Assembly: GCA_022705945.1 (NCBI GenBank)
Contig: JAKJDL010000001.1
Coordinates: 127,481-163,581 of the forward strand
Source: Candidatus Omnitrophota bacterium
Lineage (GTDB): Bacteria > Omnitrophota > Omnitrophia > Omnitrophales > Aquincolibacteriaceae
Direction of reading: 5' to 3'
DNA length: 36,101 nucleotides
Shown here: positions 8,484-17,269 of the stretch, one piece after another
How the letters are laid out: every line of letters begins with the position of its first letter
How positions within the stretch are numbered: position 1 is the stretch's first letter
Translations under genes and position numbers: made by a program
Notes under the pieces: generated by a model
What the model saw: only the letters and a program-made list of their open reading frames with translations
Databases searched by the model: none
Told to the model about the DNA's origin: nothing

Positions 8484-9176
8484 TTATTTGTTTTTCAGGA
8501 TCTTCTCGCGAAGCCCGATCTCCTGTGCGATTTCCGTCCGGCCGTGAGCGGCACACCAGCGCTGAAGCGTTTTCAGAATCTCGGGGTATTTTTCTTCGTC
8601 ATAGCCATACATAAGCATTTCTTCATAGATATCCCGGAACGATCCGGACGTATTTGAAATCCTGTAAGCCGCTACGACAAGTCCCGTCCGGTCCTTCCCC
8701 ACACGGCAATGAACAAGCGCCGGCTGTTTGGCCGGGTCCGAAAGGACGGCAAGCACCGCATCAATCGTTTTAAGCGGCGTTGCCTTCCCGGCATCCATGG
8801 GAAAATGATAATACTGAATCCCCAACCGATCGGAAAGCTCTTTTTCCCAGTGCTCCCGTTCACCGGAACCCCGGAGATCCACAAGCGTTTTCAGCCCGTA
8901 GCCTTTCATCCGGAGCAGGGACTCCTTGTTGGGCTGGGCCGATCGCCACACCCCGCGCGTGACAACGTGAAAATTATGCTGCTTGGCCGTTACGGATGTT
9001 CGGGGCGCGAAATAAACAATGCTTCCATCCCCGATACCGCAGACCGTGGGAATCAGGGATGAAACGGTCTTTGGCTTCAGGGTGTTCCGGACAAGGAATC
9101 CCGCGGTGACAAAAAGAATGATGAGGAGAAAAACGATCCTGGGGAAATTAATCTTTGTTTTCTTTTTTGTCTTCAT
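8484..9176 (-). CDS. Membrane-anchored dual-specificity/tyrosine phosphatase
   Basis: A basic N-terminus (MKTKKKTK) leads into one transmembrane helix (~residues 10-30), and the rest should face the periplasm. The catalytic signature HCRVGKDRTG (Cys157, Arg163) is the HCxxGxxR phosphatase loop, preceded by WRSAQP, LVDLRG and FPMDAG as in bacterial DSP/Siw14-like enzymes. Such enzymes act on phosphotyrosine, phosphoserine or inositol polyphosphates; the substrate is unknown. I took the ATG at 9176 because the anchor follows it directly; in-frame extension to 9293 adds low-complexity sequence. GGAAA is a modest ribosome site. It probably heads a unit with the AsmA-family gene. Confidence 0.85.
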   Translation of the reverse strand: MKTKKKTKINFPRIVFLLIILFVTAGFLVRNTLKPKTVSSLIPTVCGIGDGSIVYFAPRTSVTAKQHNFHVVTRGVWRSAQPNKESLLRMKGYGLKTLVDLRGSGEREHWEKELSDRLGIQYYHFPMDAGKATPLKTIDAVLAVLSDPAKQPALVHCRVGKDRTGLVVAAYRISNTSGSFRDIYEEMLMYGYDEEKYPEILKTLQRWCAAHGRTEIAQEIGLREKILKNK

Positions 9177-9205
9177 AACATTTCCTTTTTTTAAAATTTC
9201 CCGCC

Positions 9206-9221
9206 CGTCTTCCGGAAGACG
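9206..9221. other. 16-bp perfect palindrome upstream of the phosphatase gene
   Basis: CGTCTTCCGGAAGACG reads the same on both strands and lies 30 bases before the phosphatase start codon. It could be a repressor site or a leader hairpin; nothing else supports either. Confidence 0.3.
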
Positions 9222-9702
9222 CCTCCTCGACGGCAACTTCCTTGCGGGAGCGGGTCCGGCCCGAGTGATTCCCGACGCGCTCCGCTCTCCCATGCCGACC
9301 CGAAACGGTCCGCGACCGAAAAAAGAACGGCAACCGTCCGGTTCCGGATCACCGGCACGTGTTCCGGGGGTCCGGGAAGGAGAAATTTTGAAAAGGCGAA
9401 CGCGCCGGCAAGAGGAAAACCGGATATAACGGGAAGTCTTGATTTTTCAAAAAGGACCGACACCGCAGCGGCGATGAACGGGACTTCCCGGATCTCCGTA
9501 AAAAACAAAGGGTTCTGCATCATGTGAGGGGCCCAGAAAAATATTTTTTCACAGTATAGCGATGTTCCGGATATGAGTAAATATATTAGAAGTTCAATTC
9601 AAGATTACTTGGATCATAAAAATTTCTGTTTCGTCTTTATTCAATACTTTGATACTTTTTAAATGATTAAAGTTGATTAGCAAAACGATAATAAATAGAT
9701 AT
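9222..9702. other. Intergenic stretch without a convincing gene
   Basis: The left part (to about 9530) is GC-rich, with open frames that look random. From about 9540 the sequence turns strongly AT-rich: 12 G or C in the 60 bases 9661-9720. No small gene or RNA is recognisable. Confidence 0.4.
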
Positions 9703-9740
9703 AAGATATATCTTGCTATATTTTGAGAGTTGAATATAAT
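9703..9740 (+). promoter_or_regulatory. Promoter of the pilin-like operon, with a palindrome at the -35 region
   Basis: TTGCTA (9713-9718) and a perfect TATAAT (9735-9740) are 16 bases apart. The 12-bp palindrome AAGATATATCTT (9703-9714) overlaps the -35 box and is placed like a repressor operator. The leader would be about 50 bases. No sigma-54 type GG-N10-GC pair is seen. Confidence 0.55.
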
Positions 9741-9797
9741 CGCAAGGCTTATTACAATTATACGGGGATTTGTGTGATGCAAAAGGGGTGCGGATAA

Positions 9798-10208
9798 ATG
9801 GAAGAAAATATCAAAAAAAACAGCCGCGGCTTTACGATAATCGAGCTGATGATCGCTCTTTTTGTATCAGCGCTTGCGATATCGGGTTATATCGGCGCAA
9901 ACATTGTAACCCAAAGACAGGCCGAAGCGCTGAATGAGCGGGCCATTGCGATCCAGGAAGCAAACCGGGTCATTGAACAAATGAGGAATGCCTCAGCCGG
10001 CGGAATCTTCCCCGCCAATGTTGTTGCGGCATTTCCGAACGACAGGACGGTACCGGGTATGAACGCTCTCACAAACGAGCAGGTCCGGGTTTCTTACGCG
10101 AGCACGACGGCGGAACCTTTGGACGCGACCATCACCGTTACCTGGCTGTCTCATACGGGACGGTCTTCAACCGCCGCCTTGCGGACCTATATCAGTAAAA
10201 GGACCTAG
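9798..10208 (+). CDS. Prepilin-like protein with type IV N-methylation motif (PilV/GspI-like)
   Basis: The protein begins with a short charged leader and the prepilin peptidase site RG/FTIIELM (cleavage after Gly11, Glu at mature position 5). A hydrophobic helix to about residue 36 follows. After cleavage by PilD-type peptidase this helix packs into a pseudopilus or type IV pilus. The helix continues into a heptad-like QRQAEALNERAIAIQEANRV segment and a small beta domain. At 136 residues it resembles minor pilins such as PilV. Ribosome site AAGGGGTG lies upstream. First gene of a three-gene operon. Conserved pilus motor genes are not in the window. Confidence 0.8.
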   Translation: MEENIKKNSRGFTIIELMIALFVSALAISGYIGANIVTQRQAEALNERAIAIQEANRVIEQMRNASAGGIFPANVVAAFPNDRTVPGMNALTNEQVRVSYASTTAEPLDATITVTWLSHTGRSSTAALRTYISKRT

Positions 10209-10210
10209 CT

Positions 10211-10759
10211 ATGAAAAAGACGAGGTGTGTCAGGGGGTTCAGTCTTGTTGAGGTGATCCTGGCGGCGGCGCTCTCCAGCATCGTTGTATTCGGCATCTTT
10301 ATGATCTTCCAGGTGGGCAATGAGCAAACCCAGCTGAGCCAGACCCTGATGACACTGAAGGATACTGTCCGTGAATCCCTTTATAAAATGGCCCAGGAAA
10401 TCCGTCAGTCCTCACCGGGCCGGATCACGATCGGGCCGGGCGGGAACACTATTACCTTTTCTGTTCCCGATCCGGGAAGTCCCGTGAGTGCCAATTTTCA
10501 GATCGACTGGACCTCGGCTCACTCGATCACTTACGCGCTCGGCGGAACCGGCGGCCGGCAACTGGTCAGGACGGACAACACTTCCGGGCTTTCCTCCGTA
10601 ATCGCCGACAATATCACGGGAGTACAATTTACGGGAAACGCCGCACAGCCGAACGTAATTGCGATCACGCTAAGCGCGCAACGGACTCTCATAAGCGGAA
10701 GACAAATCCCGGCCGTCCCGCTTCGGATGACGGCCCAAGCGGAGGTGAGGAACTCATGA
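10211..10759 (+). CDS. Prepilin-like protein (PilW/GspJ-like)
   Basis: Prepilin site RG/FSLVEV (cleavage after Gly9, Glu at mature position 5) with a hydrophobic helix to about residue 33. It is followed by a helical QVGNEQTQLSQTLMTLKDTV segment and a beta-rich domain containing ITIGPGGNTITFSV and ALGGTGGRQLVRTD. The latter is typical of PilW-like minor pilins (strands followed by a R-T-D turn). It starts two bases after the previous stop and overlaps the next gene by 4 bases (ATGA), so the three are translationally linked. Likely part of a pilus-tip or pseudopilus initiation complex. Confidence 0.8.
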   Translation: MKKTRCVRGFSLVEVILAAALSSIVVFGIFMIFQVGNEQTQLSQTLMTLKDTVRESLYKMAQEIRQSSPGRITIGPGGNTITFSVPDPGSPVSANFQIDWTSAHSITYALGGTGGRQLVRTDNTSGLSSVIADNITGVQFTGNAAQPNVIAITLSAQRTLISGRQIPAVPLRMTAQAEVRNS

Positions 10760-11952
10760 AGAACCTTGCTCTTTCACGACAAAACCGTGAACAAGGCTTT
10801 GTGCTTCTGACGGTCTATCTTGTGATTACGATCGTCTCAATCTTTTCGATCGCCTATTTCGCCCGGAGTGTCGCCTTCACACAGGCCAACGAGCGCAACC
10901 TCAACAAAATGGTCGCTTTCAATATGGCCGAATCGGGTCTTGACTGGGCCATTGCCCGGCTAAACTCAGATCCGAATTATACCGGCACTCCTTCCTACGT
11001 TTCGATGGACGCAAATTTTGTGCGCGGAGGATTCACGGTCACCGTCACTCAGGACGCGGCCAATCCCCGCATCCGCGTCATCCGGGCGACGGGTTACGCC
11101 CCTTCGAATGTCGCCGCCTCCAGGGCTTATCAAACCGCAAGCACGACGGCCTACTGCCAATACCGGACTTCAAACCTTTTCGATTTCGCGGTGTTCGCAA
11201 AAGACCGGATCACCCTGACGGGAACGGACAAAGTCGCTAATGTCGACAGTTATGATTCCCGAAACGGGGCATATGGTACCGGAAACTCGGGATCCGAAGG
11301 CGACGTCGCCGTCATCAGCGTCGCAAGCGGGGCGATTACCCTGAAGGGTAAAACTATGATCGACGGAGATGCTCTGATTGGTCCCGGAGGAGATCCCGAC
11401 ACGGTAGTGGATATCGGGAATAACGCTACCATCACGGGAAACGTAGGCGTTCTCACCGATGAAAGGGTTTATACAACTCCCACCACAACCGTCCCGTCTT
11501 CCGGGCCGCTTGATATCAACGGAGAAGTAATCCTGATGCCCGGAGTTTATCATTATTCTTCCCTGAAAATATCCGGGAACGGGCGGCTCACGCTAACGGG
11601 CCCGACCGAGATCTATGTGGACAATGCGGTTGATATCGTCGGGAACGGTGTTGTCACCCAAAACAACATCCCGACCAATTTAATCCTTTATGTCAGCGGA
11701 ACTTCGACGGTCAAGATTGCCGGGAGCGGCGCCTTCTACGGAGCGATCTACGCCCCCAACGCTCCCGTTCAAAACGACAGCAATAAAGGTCTCTACGGTT
11801 CGGTGGTTTCCAAAAGCTACGTTCAGTCGGGAAACAGCTCGATCCATTTCGATGTCGCCCTGAAAGAGATCGAAAGCGACAAAAAATACGGCGCGATCGA
11901 AGTCCTGGCTTGGCAGGAGCAGAATCTTCTCATGTGGGGGATAGGGACCTGA
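10756..11952 (+). CDS. PilX-like N-terminal protein with large beta-rich surface domain
   Basis: The N-terminus EQG/FVLLTVYLVITIVSI resembles PilX-type minor pilins, with a hydrophobic helix but Thr instead of Glu at mature position 5, and then NMAESGLDWAIARLN, the usual motif after the helix in PilX-like proteins. From residue ~150 the protein is a beta-helix-like domain (ITLKGKTMIDGDALIGPGG, then NATITGNVGVL, GPTEIYVDNAVDIVGNG, GAFYGAIYAPNAPV) of the sort seen in pilus-assembly-associated DUF7305 proteins. Missing Glu5 is typical for tip proteins (GspK/PilX). It could be the exposed tip or adhesive component of the complex made with the two preceding genes. It ends the operon; a strong terminator follows. 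Confidence 0.75.
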   Translation: MKNLALSRQNREQGFVLLTVYLVITIVSIFSIAYFARSVAFTQANERNLNKMVAFNMAESGLDWAIARLNSDPNYTGTPSYVSMDANFVRGGFTVTVTQDAANPRIRVIRATGYAPSNVAASRAYQTASTTAYCQYRTSNLFDFAVFAKDRITLTGTDKVANVDSYDSRNGAYGTGNSGSEGDVAVISVASGAITLKGKTMIDGDALIGPGGDPDTVVDIGNNATITGNVGVLTDERVYTTPTTTVPSSGPLDINGEVILMPGVYHYSSLKISGNGRLTLTGPTEIYVDNAVDIVGNGVVTQNNIPTNLILYVSGTSTVKIAGSGAFYGAIYAPNAPVQNDSNKGLYGSVVSKSYVQSGNSSIHFDVALKEIESDKKYGAIEVLAWQEQNLLMWGIGT

Positions 11953-11990
11953 TCAAATATGTCCTTTAGGATCCATCCCGCGCAAAAGCA

Positions 11991-12024
11991 AAAAAGGACG
12001 GCGGGCCATTCGCTGTCCTTTTTT
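11991..12024. terminator. Terminator after the pilin-like operon
   Basis: AAAAAGGACGGCG pairs with CGCTGTCCTTTTT (13 bp with one G-T), loop GGCCATT, followed by more T. The symmetric A and T runs let it serve the converging lipoprotein gene too. Confidence 0.8.
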
Positions 12025-12077
12025 CATCAAACGCGTTTCATATCTTTTTTCGTATCTTTTTCGGCCGCTTCCGGACG

Positions 12078-12446
12078 CTAAACCTGCCCCTGATCGTTTT
12101 CTTCCCAGGAGCAAAGCTTCGGAATCTTCAGAAGCCCGTGATACTGCAGGAAAGTCACACCGAGATATTTTTTACCGGTGGCCCGCTCTCTGAAACGGAA
12201 AACACCGGCCGCGAGATCTTCCAGTTTCGTGTAACCTTCCTCTCCCGAGAGCTTCCCCATCGGGATGTCGGGATTCCCCCGATGATCGCGGCACACTTTA
12301 TCCGACACGAGGTTCTGGCTCACGAATCTATAAAAATCCTGGGCGGGATGATCCCCGGGAACCCCCGGAATCTCAACCGACGATTGGGCCAAACAACCTG
12401 CCAGCATCAATGCCGCCGGCAGCCAGGCAATGGTTCTTTTCACCAT
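12078..12446 (-). CDS. Small lipoprotein of unknown function
   Basis: The N-terminus [18 protein letters not shown] is a lipoprotein signal with lipobox LAGC. The remaining ~105 residues have two more cysteines (VCRDHRG, LCSWEEN) that could form a disulfide, and a stretch [20 protein letters not shown]. No family is recognised. I chose the ATG at 12446 (GGACCGGAAA before it); an ATG at 12461 is also possible. Its start overlaps the end of trpB2, so it is translated from the same message. Whether it has anything to do with tryptophan is doubtful. Confidence 0.65.
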   Translation of the reverse strand: MVKRTIAWLPAALMLAGCLAQSSVEIPGVPGDHPAQDFYRFVSQNLVSDKVCRDHRGNPDIPMGKLSGEEGYTKLEDLAAGVFRFRERATGKKYLGVTFLQYHGLLKIPKLCSWEENDQGQV

Positions 12447-13831
12447 TTTCCGGTCCTGCATATTTTGGGTTGAGGATGGGATTGAAACACGGAAACGGCT
12501 TTCTGAAGGAGATCTTCGGAAAGGCAGGCTTCCTTCAACTCACCATTCATATATTTGTCATACCCGGCAAGATCCATCAGCCCGTGCCCGCTCAGGCAAA
12601 AGAGAATCGTCCGTTCCTTTCCTTCTTCCCGGGCCTTGATTGCTTCCTCGATAGCACACGCGACCGCGTGGCTTGTTTCGGGAGCCACAATCAAGCCTTC
12701 CGTTTTTGCCCAGAGAAGCGCGGCCTCATAACATTTGACCTGGTCATAGGCCTTCGGTTCAAGCAGACCTTCGACCGTCGCCTGGCTCACAAGCGGGGCT
12801 ATCCCGTGATAACGGAGTCCCCCCGCATGGATCGCCGGAGGGATAAAGTTATGCCCAAGCGAATACATCGCAAGAAGCGGCGTCATTCGGGCGACATCAC
12901 CGTAATCATAAACGAACGGACCGCGCGTCAGGGTCGGGCAAGCCGTCGGCTCCACCGGATAAATCCGTATCTTCTCACCGTGGATTTTGTCGCAAACAAA
13001 GGGAAACGAGATCCCGGCAAAGTTGCTCCCGCCGCCGGCGCACCCGATTACAACATCGATTTTTTTCTCACCCGCCGTCTTGAGCTGTTCCTTCGCTTCA
13101 AGACCGATGATCGTTTGATGCAGCATCACGTGATTCAGGACACTGCCGAGAGCGTAGCGGGTTTTCCCGCTCGGGTCCGAAACCGCTTGCTCGACAGCCT
13201 CACTGATCGCGATACCGAGGCTTCCCGGAGTATCCGGATCCTTCTTCAGGATCTCACGGCCCGCATTCGTCTGCAGGCTCGGGCTCGCGATACAATCCGC
13301 TCCCCAGGCTTTCATCATCATTTTCCGAAACGGCTTCTGATCGAAGCTGATCCGCACCATAAACACCTTGCATTCAAGCCCGAGAAGAGTGCACGCGAAA
13401 GCAAGGGCGCTCCCCCACTGCCCGGCCCCCGTTTCGGTCGAGAGTTTTTTGATACCGAACTGTTTGTTATACCAGGCCTGCGCAACCGCGGTGTTCGGCT
13501 TGTGGCTTCCGGCCGGGCTGACGCTTTCATCCTTGTAATAGATCCTGGCCGGCGTTTTGAGATATCGTTCGAGGTAAACCGCGCGTCTCAGAGGGGTCGG
13601 ACGCCAGCGGTAAAGAATATCCCGGATCTCGTCCGGGATCTTGATCCACCTCTCCCGGCTCATTTCCTGTTCAATCAGATTCATGGGAAAAATTTTTGCA
13701 AGCATTTGCGGGGAAACCGGATTCCCGTCCGGACCAAGAGGCGGCTGCGGCGGGTTGGGAAGATCGGCCGCCAGGTTATACCAGTGTGTCGGCATTTTCT
13801 TTTCTTCAAGCATGATCTTTATGGAATTCAC
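12440..13831 (-). CDS. trpB2: TrpB2-type tryptophan synthase beta chain
   Basis: This is the second, trpA-independent class of tryptophan synthase beta subunit, which condenses indole with serine (or phosphoserine in some archaeal members) using PLP. Visible are [22 protein letters not shown] (the PLP lysine is in SHKPN, residue ~111), [12 protein letters not shown], the phosphate-binding [11 protein letters not shown], and the C-terminal SGHGLMDL. The length (463) and the N-terminal extension with [19 protein letters not shown] are typical of TrpB2 and longer than TrpB1. The start is taken as GTG at 13831 because AAAGGAG lies 8 bases before it; the longer frame from a GTG at 13873 lacks a ribosome site. 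No other trp gene is in the window, so it may serve indole salvage. Confidence 0.9.
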   Translation of the reverse strand: MNSIKIMLEEKKMPTHWYNLAADLPNPPQPPLGPDGNPVSPQMLAKIFPMNLIEQEMSRERWIKIPDEIRDILYRWRPTPLRRAVYLERYLKTPARIYYKDESVSPAGSHKPNTAVAQAWYNKQFGIKKLSTETGAGQWGSALAFACTLLGLECKVFMVRISFDQKPFRKMMMKAWGADCIASPSLQTNAGREILKKDPDTPGSLGIAISEAVEQAVSDPSGKTRYALGSVLNHVMLHQTIIGLEAKEQLKTAGEKKIDVVIGCAGGGSNFAGISFPFVCDKIHGEKIRIYPVEPTACPTLTRGPFVYDYGDVARMTPLLAMYSLGHNFIPPAIHAGGLRYHGIAPLVSQATVEGLLEPKAYDQVKCYEAALLWAKTEGLIVAPETSHAVACAIEEAIKAREEGKERTILFCLSGHGLMDLAGYDKYMNGELKEACLSEDLLQKAVSVFQSHPQPKICRTGKW

Positions 13832-13938
13832 TTCCGGACTCCTTTGTTTTTCATTTGTTTGATTGATGTCCACGCTGCGCGGGCGTTTTCAATTCCCGAT
13901 TCTCCGGGCCCGGGCACTTTATTCCGGTAAAGCTTTCT

Positions 13939-14526
13939 CTAATGAGACAGATCGATCAGGATCTGGGCCCCGAGAAGGATCCCTTTATCCCGGGCATCAC
14001 AGCCCATCGGGAAAATAATCCCGAAATGATCCTGCCTCGCGACCCCCTCTTCGGGTTCCCTGGCCAGCTTCCGGCTGATCTTTCCGATCGGCTCCCCGTC
14101 CTTGCGGATCGTAAAACTCTCCGGAAGCATCGCCGGGCCTTCGACAAGGAACAGGGGCTTGTCCCCCGCGTCGTAGAGTTCGTAGGTGTTACGGATCGAC
14201 TTCGATGCTTTCTGGATCGATCCCAGAATGCGTTCTCCCGCATCAAAGATCTCCATCCGGATACCGAAAACACCCGCCTTTTTTTCAAAATAAAGAATTT
14301 CTTCGCCCCTGGCGCTTACCATATAAAGCGTAATGGTTTTTGCCTGCTGCAGCTTTGGGAAACCTTCGGGCTGTCCTTTTTCCGAAAAAAGGTAAAAACA
14401 TTCTTCCTCGGCCGCATTCGCAAAGCAAATCTCCGGCCGGATTTTCCACGTTGCGGGAAGATTCCGGTAGATCTTCTTTTCCCTAAGCGTCAGGGAATCG
14501 ATCGGTTTCAAAACATCCAGGATCAT
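13939..14526 (-). CDS. LURP-one/phospholipid scramblase-related protein
   Basis: The 195-residue protein has the tubby-like beta-barrel pattern of LURP-one-related and scramblase-related proteins. ITLYMVSARGEEILYFEKK is followed by MEIFDAGERILGSIQK, then YELYDAGDKPLFLVEGP and FTIRKDGEPIGKISRK with DHFGIIFP near the end. No catalytic residues are known for this fold; it often binds membranes or phosphoinositides. There is no signal peptide, so it is probably cytosolic. It lies between hemY and trpB2 with ~70-110 base gaps. Function unknown. Confidence 0.65.
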   Translation of the reverse strand: MILDVLKPIDSLTLREKKIYRNLPATWKIRPEICFANAAEEECFYLFSEKGQPEGFPKLQQAKTITLYMVSARGEEILYFEKKAGVFGIRMEIFDAGERILGSIQKASKSIRNTYELYDAGDKPLFLVEGPAMLPESFTIRKDGEPIGKISRKLAREPEEGVARQDHFGIIFPMGCDARDKGILLGAQILIDLSH

Positions 14527-14596
14527 TTTAGGTTCCCAAGGGTTCTTGCGGAGCCGCTGTTGTGTATGTCATTTTACTTGATTTAAAGCGCTTGCT

Positions 14597-15940
14597 CTAT
14601 AAATGTTTAAGATATTCCGACGCATGCCTCGCGGTCATAAATGCCGACCGGACACATTCGGAAATCCCGAATCCTCCGTAACCATTCCCTGTTAAAAAAA
14701 GTCCGGGATGGCGGGAGACCTCATCGTTCAACGCCCCGATCTTCCGCGGGTAATCCGGGGCGTATTGCGGTATCGCTTCCCGGTAACGCTCAAGCGAAGT
14801 CCAAACCGGGTCCGGGATCCGCCATTCTTTTTTGATAGTATTGAGAATTGCCGCCGTCACATCTCCGTCAATCTTCGGGAACATCTCTTTTTGAAAAACC
14901 CCCGAAATAAAGGCTTTCATCCTGACCCATTCTCCGCTCTCGTCTTTCCCGATCAGCTTCAGGCTTGAGAAAGGCCAAACCGAGCCCGGGGCGGGGACAA
15001 CAAAACCTGTCCCGAGAAGTTCTTCCGGAAGCCCTTGGGCGGGGAAGATCATCGCAAGAGTCATCACAAGGTCATACCGGATCTGCGAGAGTTTGCGGGC
15101 CAGGGATCCGCTGTAACCGGCGAGCAGCCGGGCCGCTTCGGGAGCCGGCATCGCCAAAATAACCGAATCCGCCATCAGGGACCCCCCATCCTTAAGCGTT
15201 AATCGCCATCCGTCTTTCCGCTTTTCTACGGCGGATACGGATGAATCTAAACACAAATGATAGGCGGAAAGGCTTTCAACGGTTTTTTCGATCAGACACT
15301 CCAGCCCGTTCCTGACGGAAAAAACCTTTTTCCCTTCCTTTTTGGTTCCTGTCTTTAAAAAAACCTCGCGCGCCAGACTCCCGAAACGTTTTTCCGCGTT
15401 AACCCATTGCGGCAGATAATAGCGGGCGCTCAACTCCTCAGGCTCAGCCATGATCACGCCCCGGATCACAGGTCCCGCAATTTCCCGCAGGAAAGAGGCC
15501 CCGAGTCGTCTCCGAATAAATCCTGCGAGGCTCTCCCCGCTATCTTTTTCGGAAGACGGTATGAACGGCTCCGAAAGAATCCTCATCTTCGCCCGGAGAC
15601 TCAGAGCCCCGCTTTTCAGGATGCTTCCGGAGAACGGGACAGGAGACATGTGATTTTTGCCCTTGAGAAATAGACCTGAAAAAAAAGGCTCGTGAGGAAC
15701 CAGACCGGATCCGAGACCGAGGCGCTCGCAAAGCTCCAGAACCGCGCCTCCGCCGGCGTCAAACGTATCGGCGGACATCTCCACGGGAAGGTTTTTCCAT
15801 TTCCGCGTGTGAAGAACACCGCCCCACCGGCTGCCTGCCTCAAGGAGGGTAACCGGAAAGGAAGTGCGTTGTTTAAACCAGAATGCCGCGGAAAGTCCGG
15901 AAATACCGCCTCCGATGATCGCTAGACTCCGGGTCGTCAT
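14597..15940 (-). CDS. hemY: Oxygen-dependent-type protoporphyrinogen/coproporphyrinogen oxidase
   Basis: FAD-dependent amine-oxidase fold: the N-terminal dinucleotide site is IIGGGISGLSAAFWF with the acidic LLEAGSRWGG end of the second strand. GPVIRGVIMAEPEELSARY corresponds to the conserved SGVYAGDPEELS-like motif of this family. The C-terminal GLFLTGNGYGGFGISECV binds FAD. The enzyme oxidises proto- or coproporphyrinogen in heme synthesis. Length (447) is typical. No other heme gene is nearby, so the assignment to heme rests on family motifs alone; related amine oxidases are the alternative. GGAAG precedes the ATG. It lies 17 bases after the secreted-protein gene and is probably cotranscribed. 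Confidence 0.8.
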   Translation of the reverse strand: MTTRSLAIIGGGISGLSAAFWFKQRTSFPVTLLEAGSRWGGVLHTRKWKNLPVEMSADTFDAGGGAVLELCERLGLGSGLVPHEPFFSGLFLKGKNHMSPVPFSGSILKSGALSLRAKMRILSEPFIPSSEKDSGESLAGFIRRRLGASFLREIAGPVIRGVIMAEPEELSARYYLPQWVNAEKRFGSLAREVFLKTGTKKEGKKVFSVRNGLECLIEKTVESLSAYHLCLDSSVSAVEKRKDGWRLTLKDGGSLMADSVILAMPAPEAARLLAGYSGSLARKLSQIRYDLVMTLAMIFPAQGLPEELLGTGFVVPAPGSVWPFSSLKLIGKDESGEWVRMKAFISGVFQKEMFPKIDGDVTAAILNTIKKEWRIPDPVWTSLERYREAIPQYAPDYPRKIGALNDEVSRHPGLFLTGNGYGGFGISECVRSAFMTARHASEYLKHL

Positions 15941-15957
15941 AACGGCTTCCGGGAAGA

Positions 15958-16557
15958 TCAGCCTGAAATGTTTCGGGGAGATTCGGACTCCTGATCGGAG
16001 GGAAAGGGATCATCCCCGTCAATATCGCCGGGCATCGAGTCCGAAACCTCAAGTCTCGCAATATCCCCTGTTTCATCAACGCCTCCCGCCTCACCCTTTT
16101 TCGGGTCCTCCTCCGGGATCCGGATTTTGATCGTGACGGGATCACTCCACGCGGGTTCCGTCTCATCGCCGTTTTCGAGAGTGTAACTGAGTCCGAGACG
16201 GAAGGTAACGGGACCCGGAGTTTCGATATCCGAAACAAAGAGCAGAAGGCTTTTTTCATAAACTTCCCCGGACTCAAGGGATATCTTCCGGACCATATCC
16301 TGATTACATGTCCACGACCGGATATGCACTCTCTCGTGATCCGTTCTCCAGTGTCTTTCAAAAGCACAGTTGTGGGCCAAAAAATCGACCGCGCCTTCGG
16401 TAACATTCGTCACCTGCGCCCTGACGAGGAACATCATTCCGGGTTTGGCGGTATTCTGGTCCGGGTAGGCCCGAACGCTGAAAATCTCTTCGGCAAAGAG
16501 GGAAGCGGGAGTGAAAAGAAAAAAGATAACCGCCGTAATTTTAAAAATCCGATGCAT
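15958..16557 (-). CDS. Secreted protein with one Ig-like beta domain and an acidic tail
   Basis: The signal peptide MHRIFKITAVIFFLFTPASLFA is followed by a single beta-sandwich-like domain: FSVRAYPDQNTAKPGMMFLVRAQ, then QVTNVTEGAVDFLAHNCAFE, and LESGEVYEKSLLLFVS. That is the pattern of intracellular-inhibitor/BsuPI or CARDB-like domains. Two cysteines (NCAFE and WTCNQ) could bridge. The last ~50 residues are acidic and Pro/Ser-rich. I do not recognise a family. It sits 26 bases after another secreted protein and 17 before hemY. A chaperone- or inhibitor-like periplasmic role is only a guess. Confidence 0.65.
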   Translation of the reverse strand: MHRIFKITAVIFFLFTPASLFAEEIFSVRAYPDQNTAKPGMMFLVRAQVTNVTEGAVDFLAHNCAFERHWRTDHERVHIRSWTCNQDMVRKISLESGEVYEKSLLLFVSDIETPGPVTFRLGLSYTLENGDETEPAWSDPVTIKIRIPEEDPKKGEAGGVDETGDIARLEVSDSMPGDIDGDDPFPSDQESESPRNISG

Positions 16558-16583
16558 CTTCGGGCCCTTTCTCCGGCGAGGTG

Positions 16584-17033
16584 TCAGGACATTGATCCGG
16601 CCTCGTGATCGGCGATCGCTGTCTCAAGCCCGGCAAGATCCCGGAGAATCATGTCTCTCGCAATCTCATAATCCCCTCCGGGAAATTTCACGTAAATGAT
16701 ATTCCTCCCGTAAGGGGAAACATAGCAGTTTTTTTTGACCCACTCTTCCGCCTTTTCCTTGTTGTAGTGGGTAAAAAGCCAGCTTTTGGCATAGGGAAAG
16801 GCGTAGGCGGGGGTATAGTCAAAACCGTCGAACCGGATGATGAAATCTTCGGTCCGGTAATAGTTCATCAGGCAGACAAGTTTGGCAAATTCGCTCCGGG
16901 GTTTTTGAAGGAACTGGCGGAAGACCTTGCTTTCGCGAAGATCCCGGGCATCGGCACCGGGCGGTAAAACCGTCCCCGTGCAAAGAACGCCCACGCACAC
17001 GGCTGTCACAAAATTCCGGATCTGTCTGTGCAT
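16584..17033 (-). CDS. Secreted protein of unknown function
   Basis: A signal peptide of about 29 residues (FVTAVCVGVLCTGTVLPPGADA) leads a ~120-residue domain with LVCLMNYYRTEDFIIRFDGF, KSWLFTHYNKEKAEEWVKKNC and YGRNIIYVKFPGGDYEIARD. The arrangement loosely resembles DUF5329 (helical, two cysteines), but I would not assign it. There is no ribosome site; translation is probably coupled to the KTSC gene, whose stop is 8 bases upstream. Confidence 0.6.
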   Translation of the reverse strand: MHRQIRNFVTAVCVGVLCTGTVLPPGADARDLRESKVFRQFLQKPRSEFAKLVCLMNYYRTEDFIIRFDGFDYTPAYAFPYAKSWLFTHYNKEKAEEWVKKNCYVSPYGRNIIYVKFPGGDYEIARDMILRDLAGLETAIADHEAGSMS

Positions 17034-17041
17034 GCAAAAAA

Positions 17042-17269
17042 CTACCGCACTTTAACGTAGGAATAAGTGTTCTTGATATAGTGTTGAAAATACGTCCCGT
17101 GCGAAGAAGCCGACATCAGTTCCTGATAGACATATTCCGGAACTTTCTGGAAACGGTAAACGCCTCCCGCCCGGAAAACAACCTCCAGTGTTTCCGAAGC
17201 CTGGTCATAACCCGCCAGGGCAATATCTTTCGACTTCATCGGTTTGACTTCGATCGTTTCGGCCTTCAT
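17042..17269 (-). CDS. KTSC-domain small protein
   Basis: The 75 residues match the KTSC domain end to end: IALAGYDQASETLEVVF, then GGVYRFQKVPEYVYQELM and SASSHGTYFQHYI. KTSC domains are found alone or at the end of lysyl-tRNA synthetases and other proteins and are thought to bind RNA or nucleic acid. GGGGGGAG lies 6-7 bases before the ATG. The start overlaps the stop of the 52-residue ORF upstream (ATGA). Confidence 0.8.
   Translation of the reverse strand: MKAETIEVKPMKSKDIALAGYDQASETLEVVFRAGGVYRFQKVPEYVYQELMSASSHGTYFQHYIKNTYSYVKVR

Noticed and set aside
9191-9523. Minus-strand frame of 110 codons upstream of the phosphatase
   Set aside because: No ribosome site or family pattern, and it overlaps the phosphatase 5' region and the 16-bp palindrome.
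12410-13930. Long plus-strand frame (506 codons) opposite trpB2
   Set aside because: It is the antisense shadow of a clearly recognisable TrpB2 gene and has Arg/His/Pro-rich composition.
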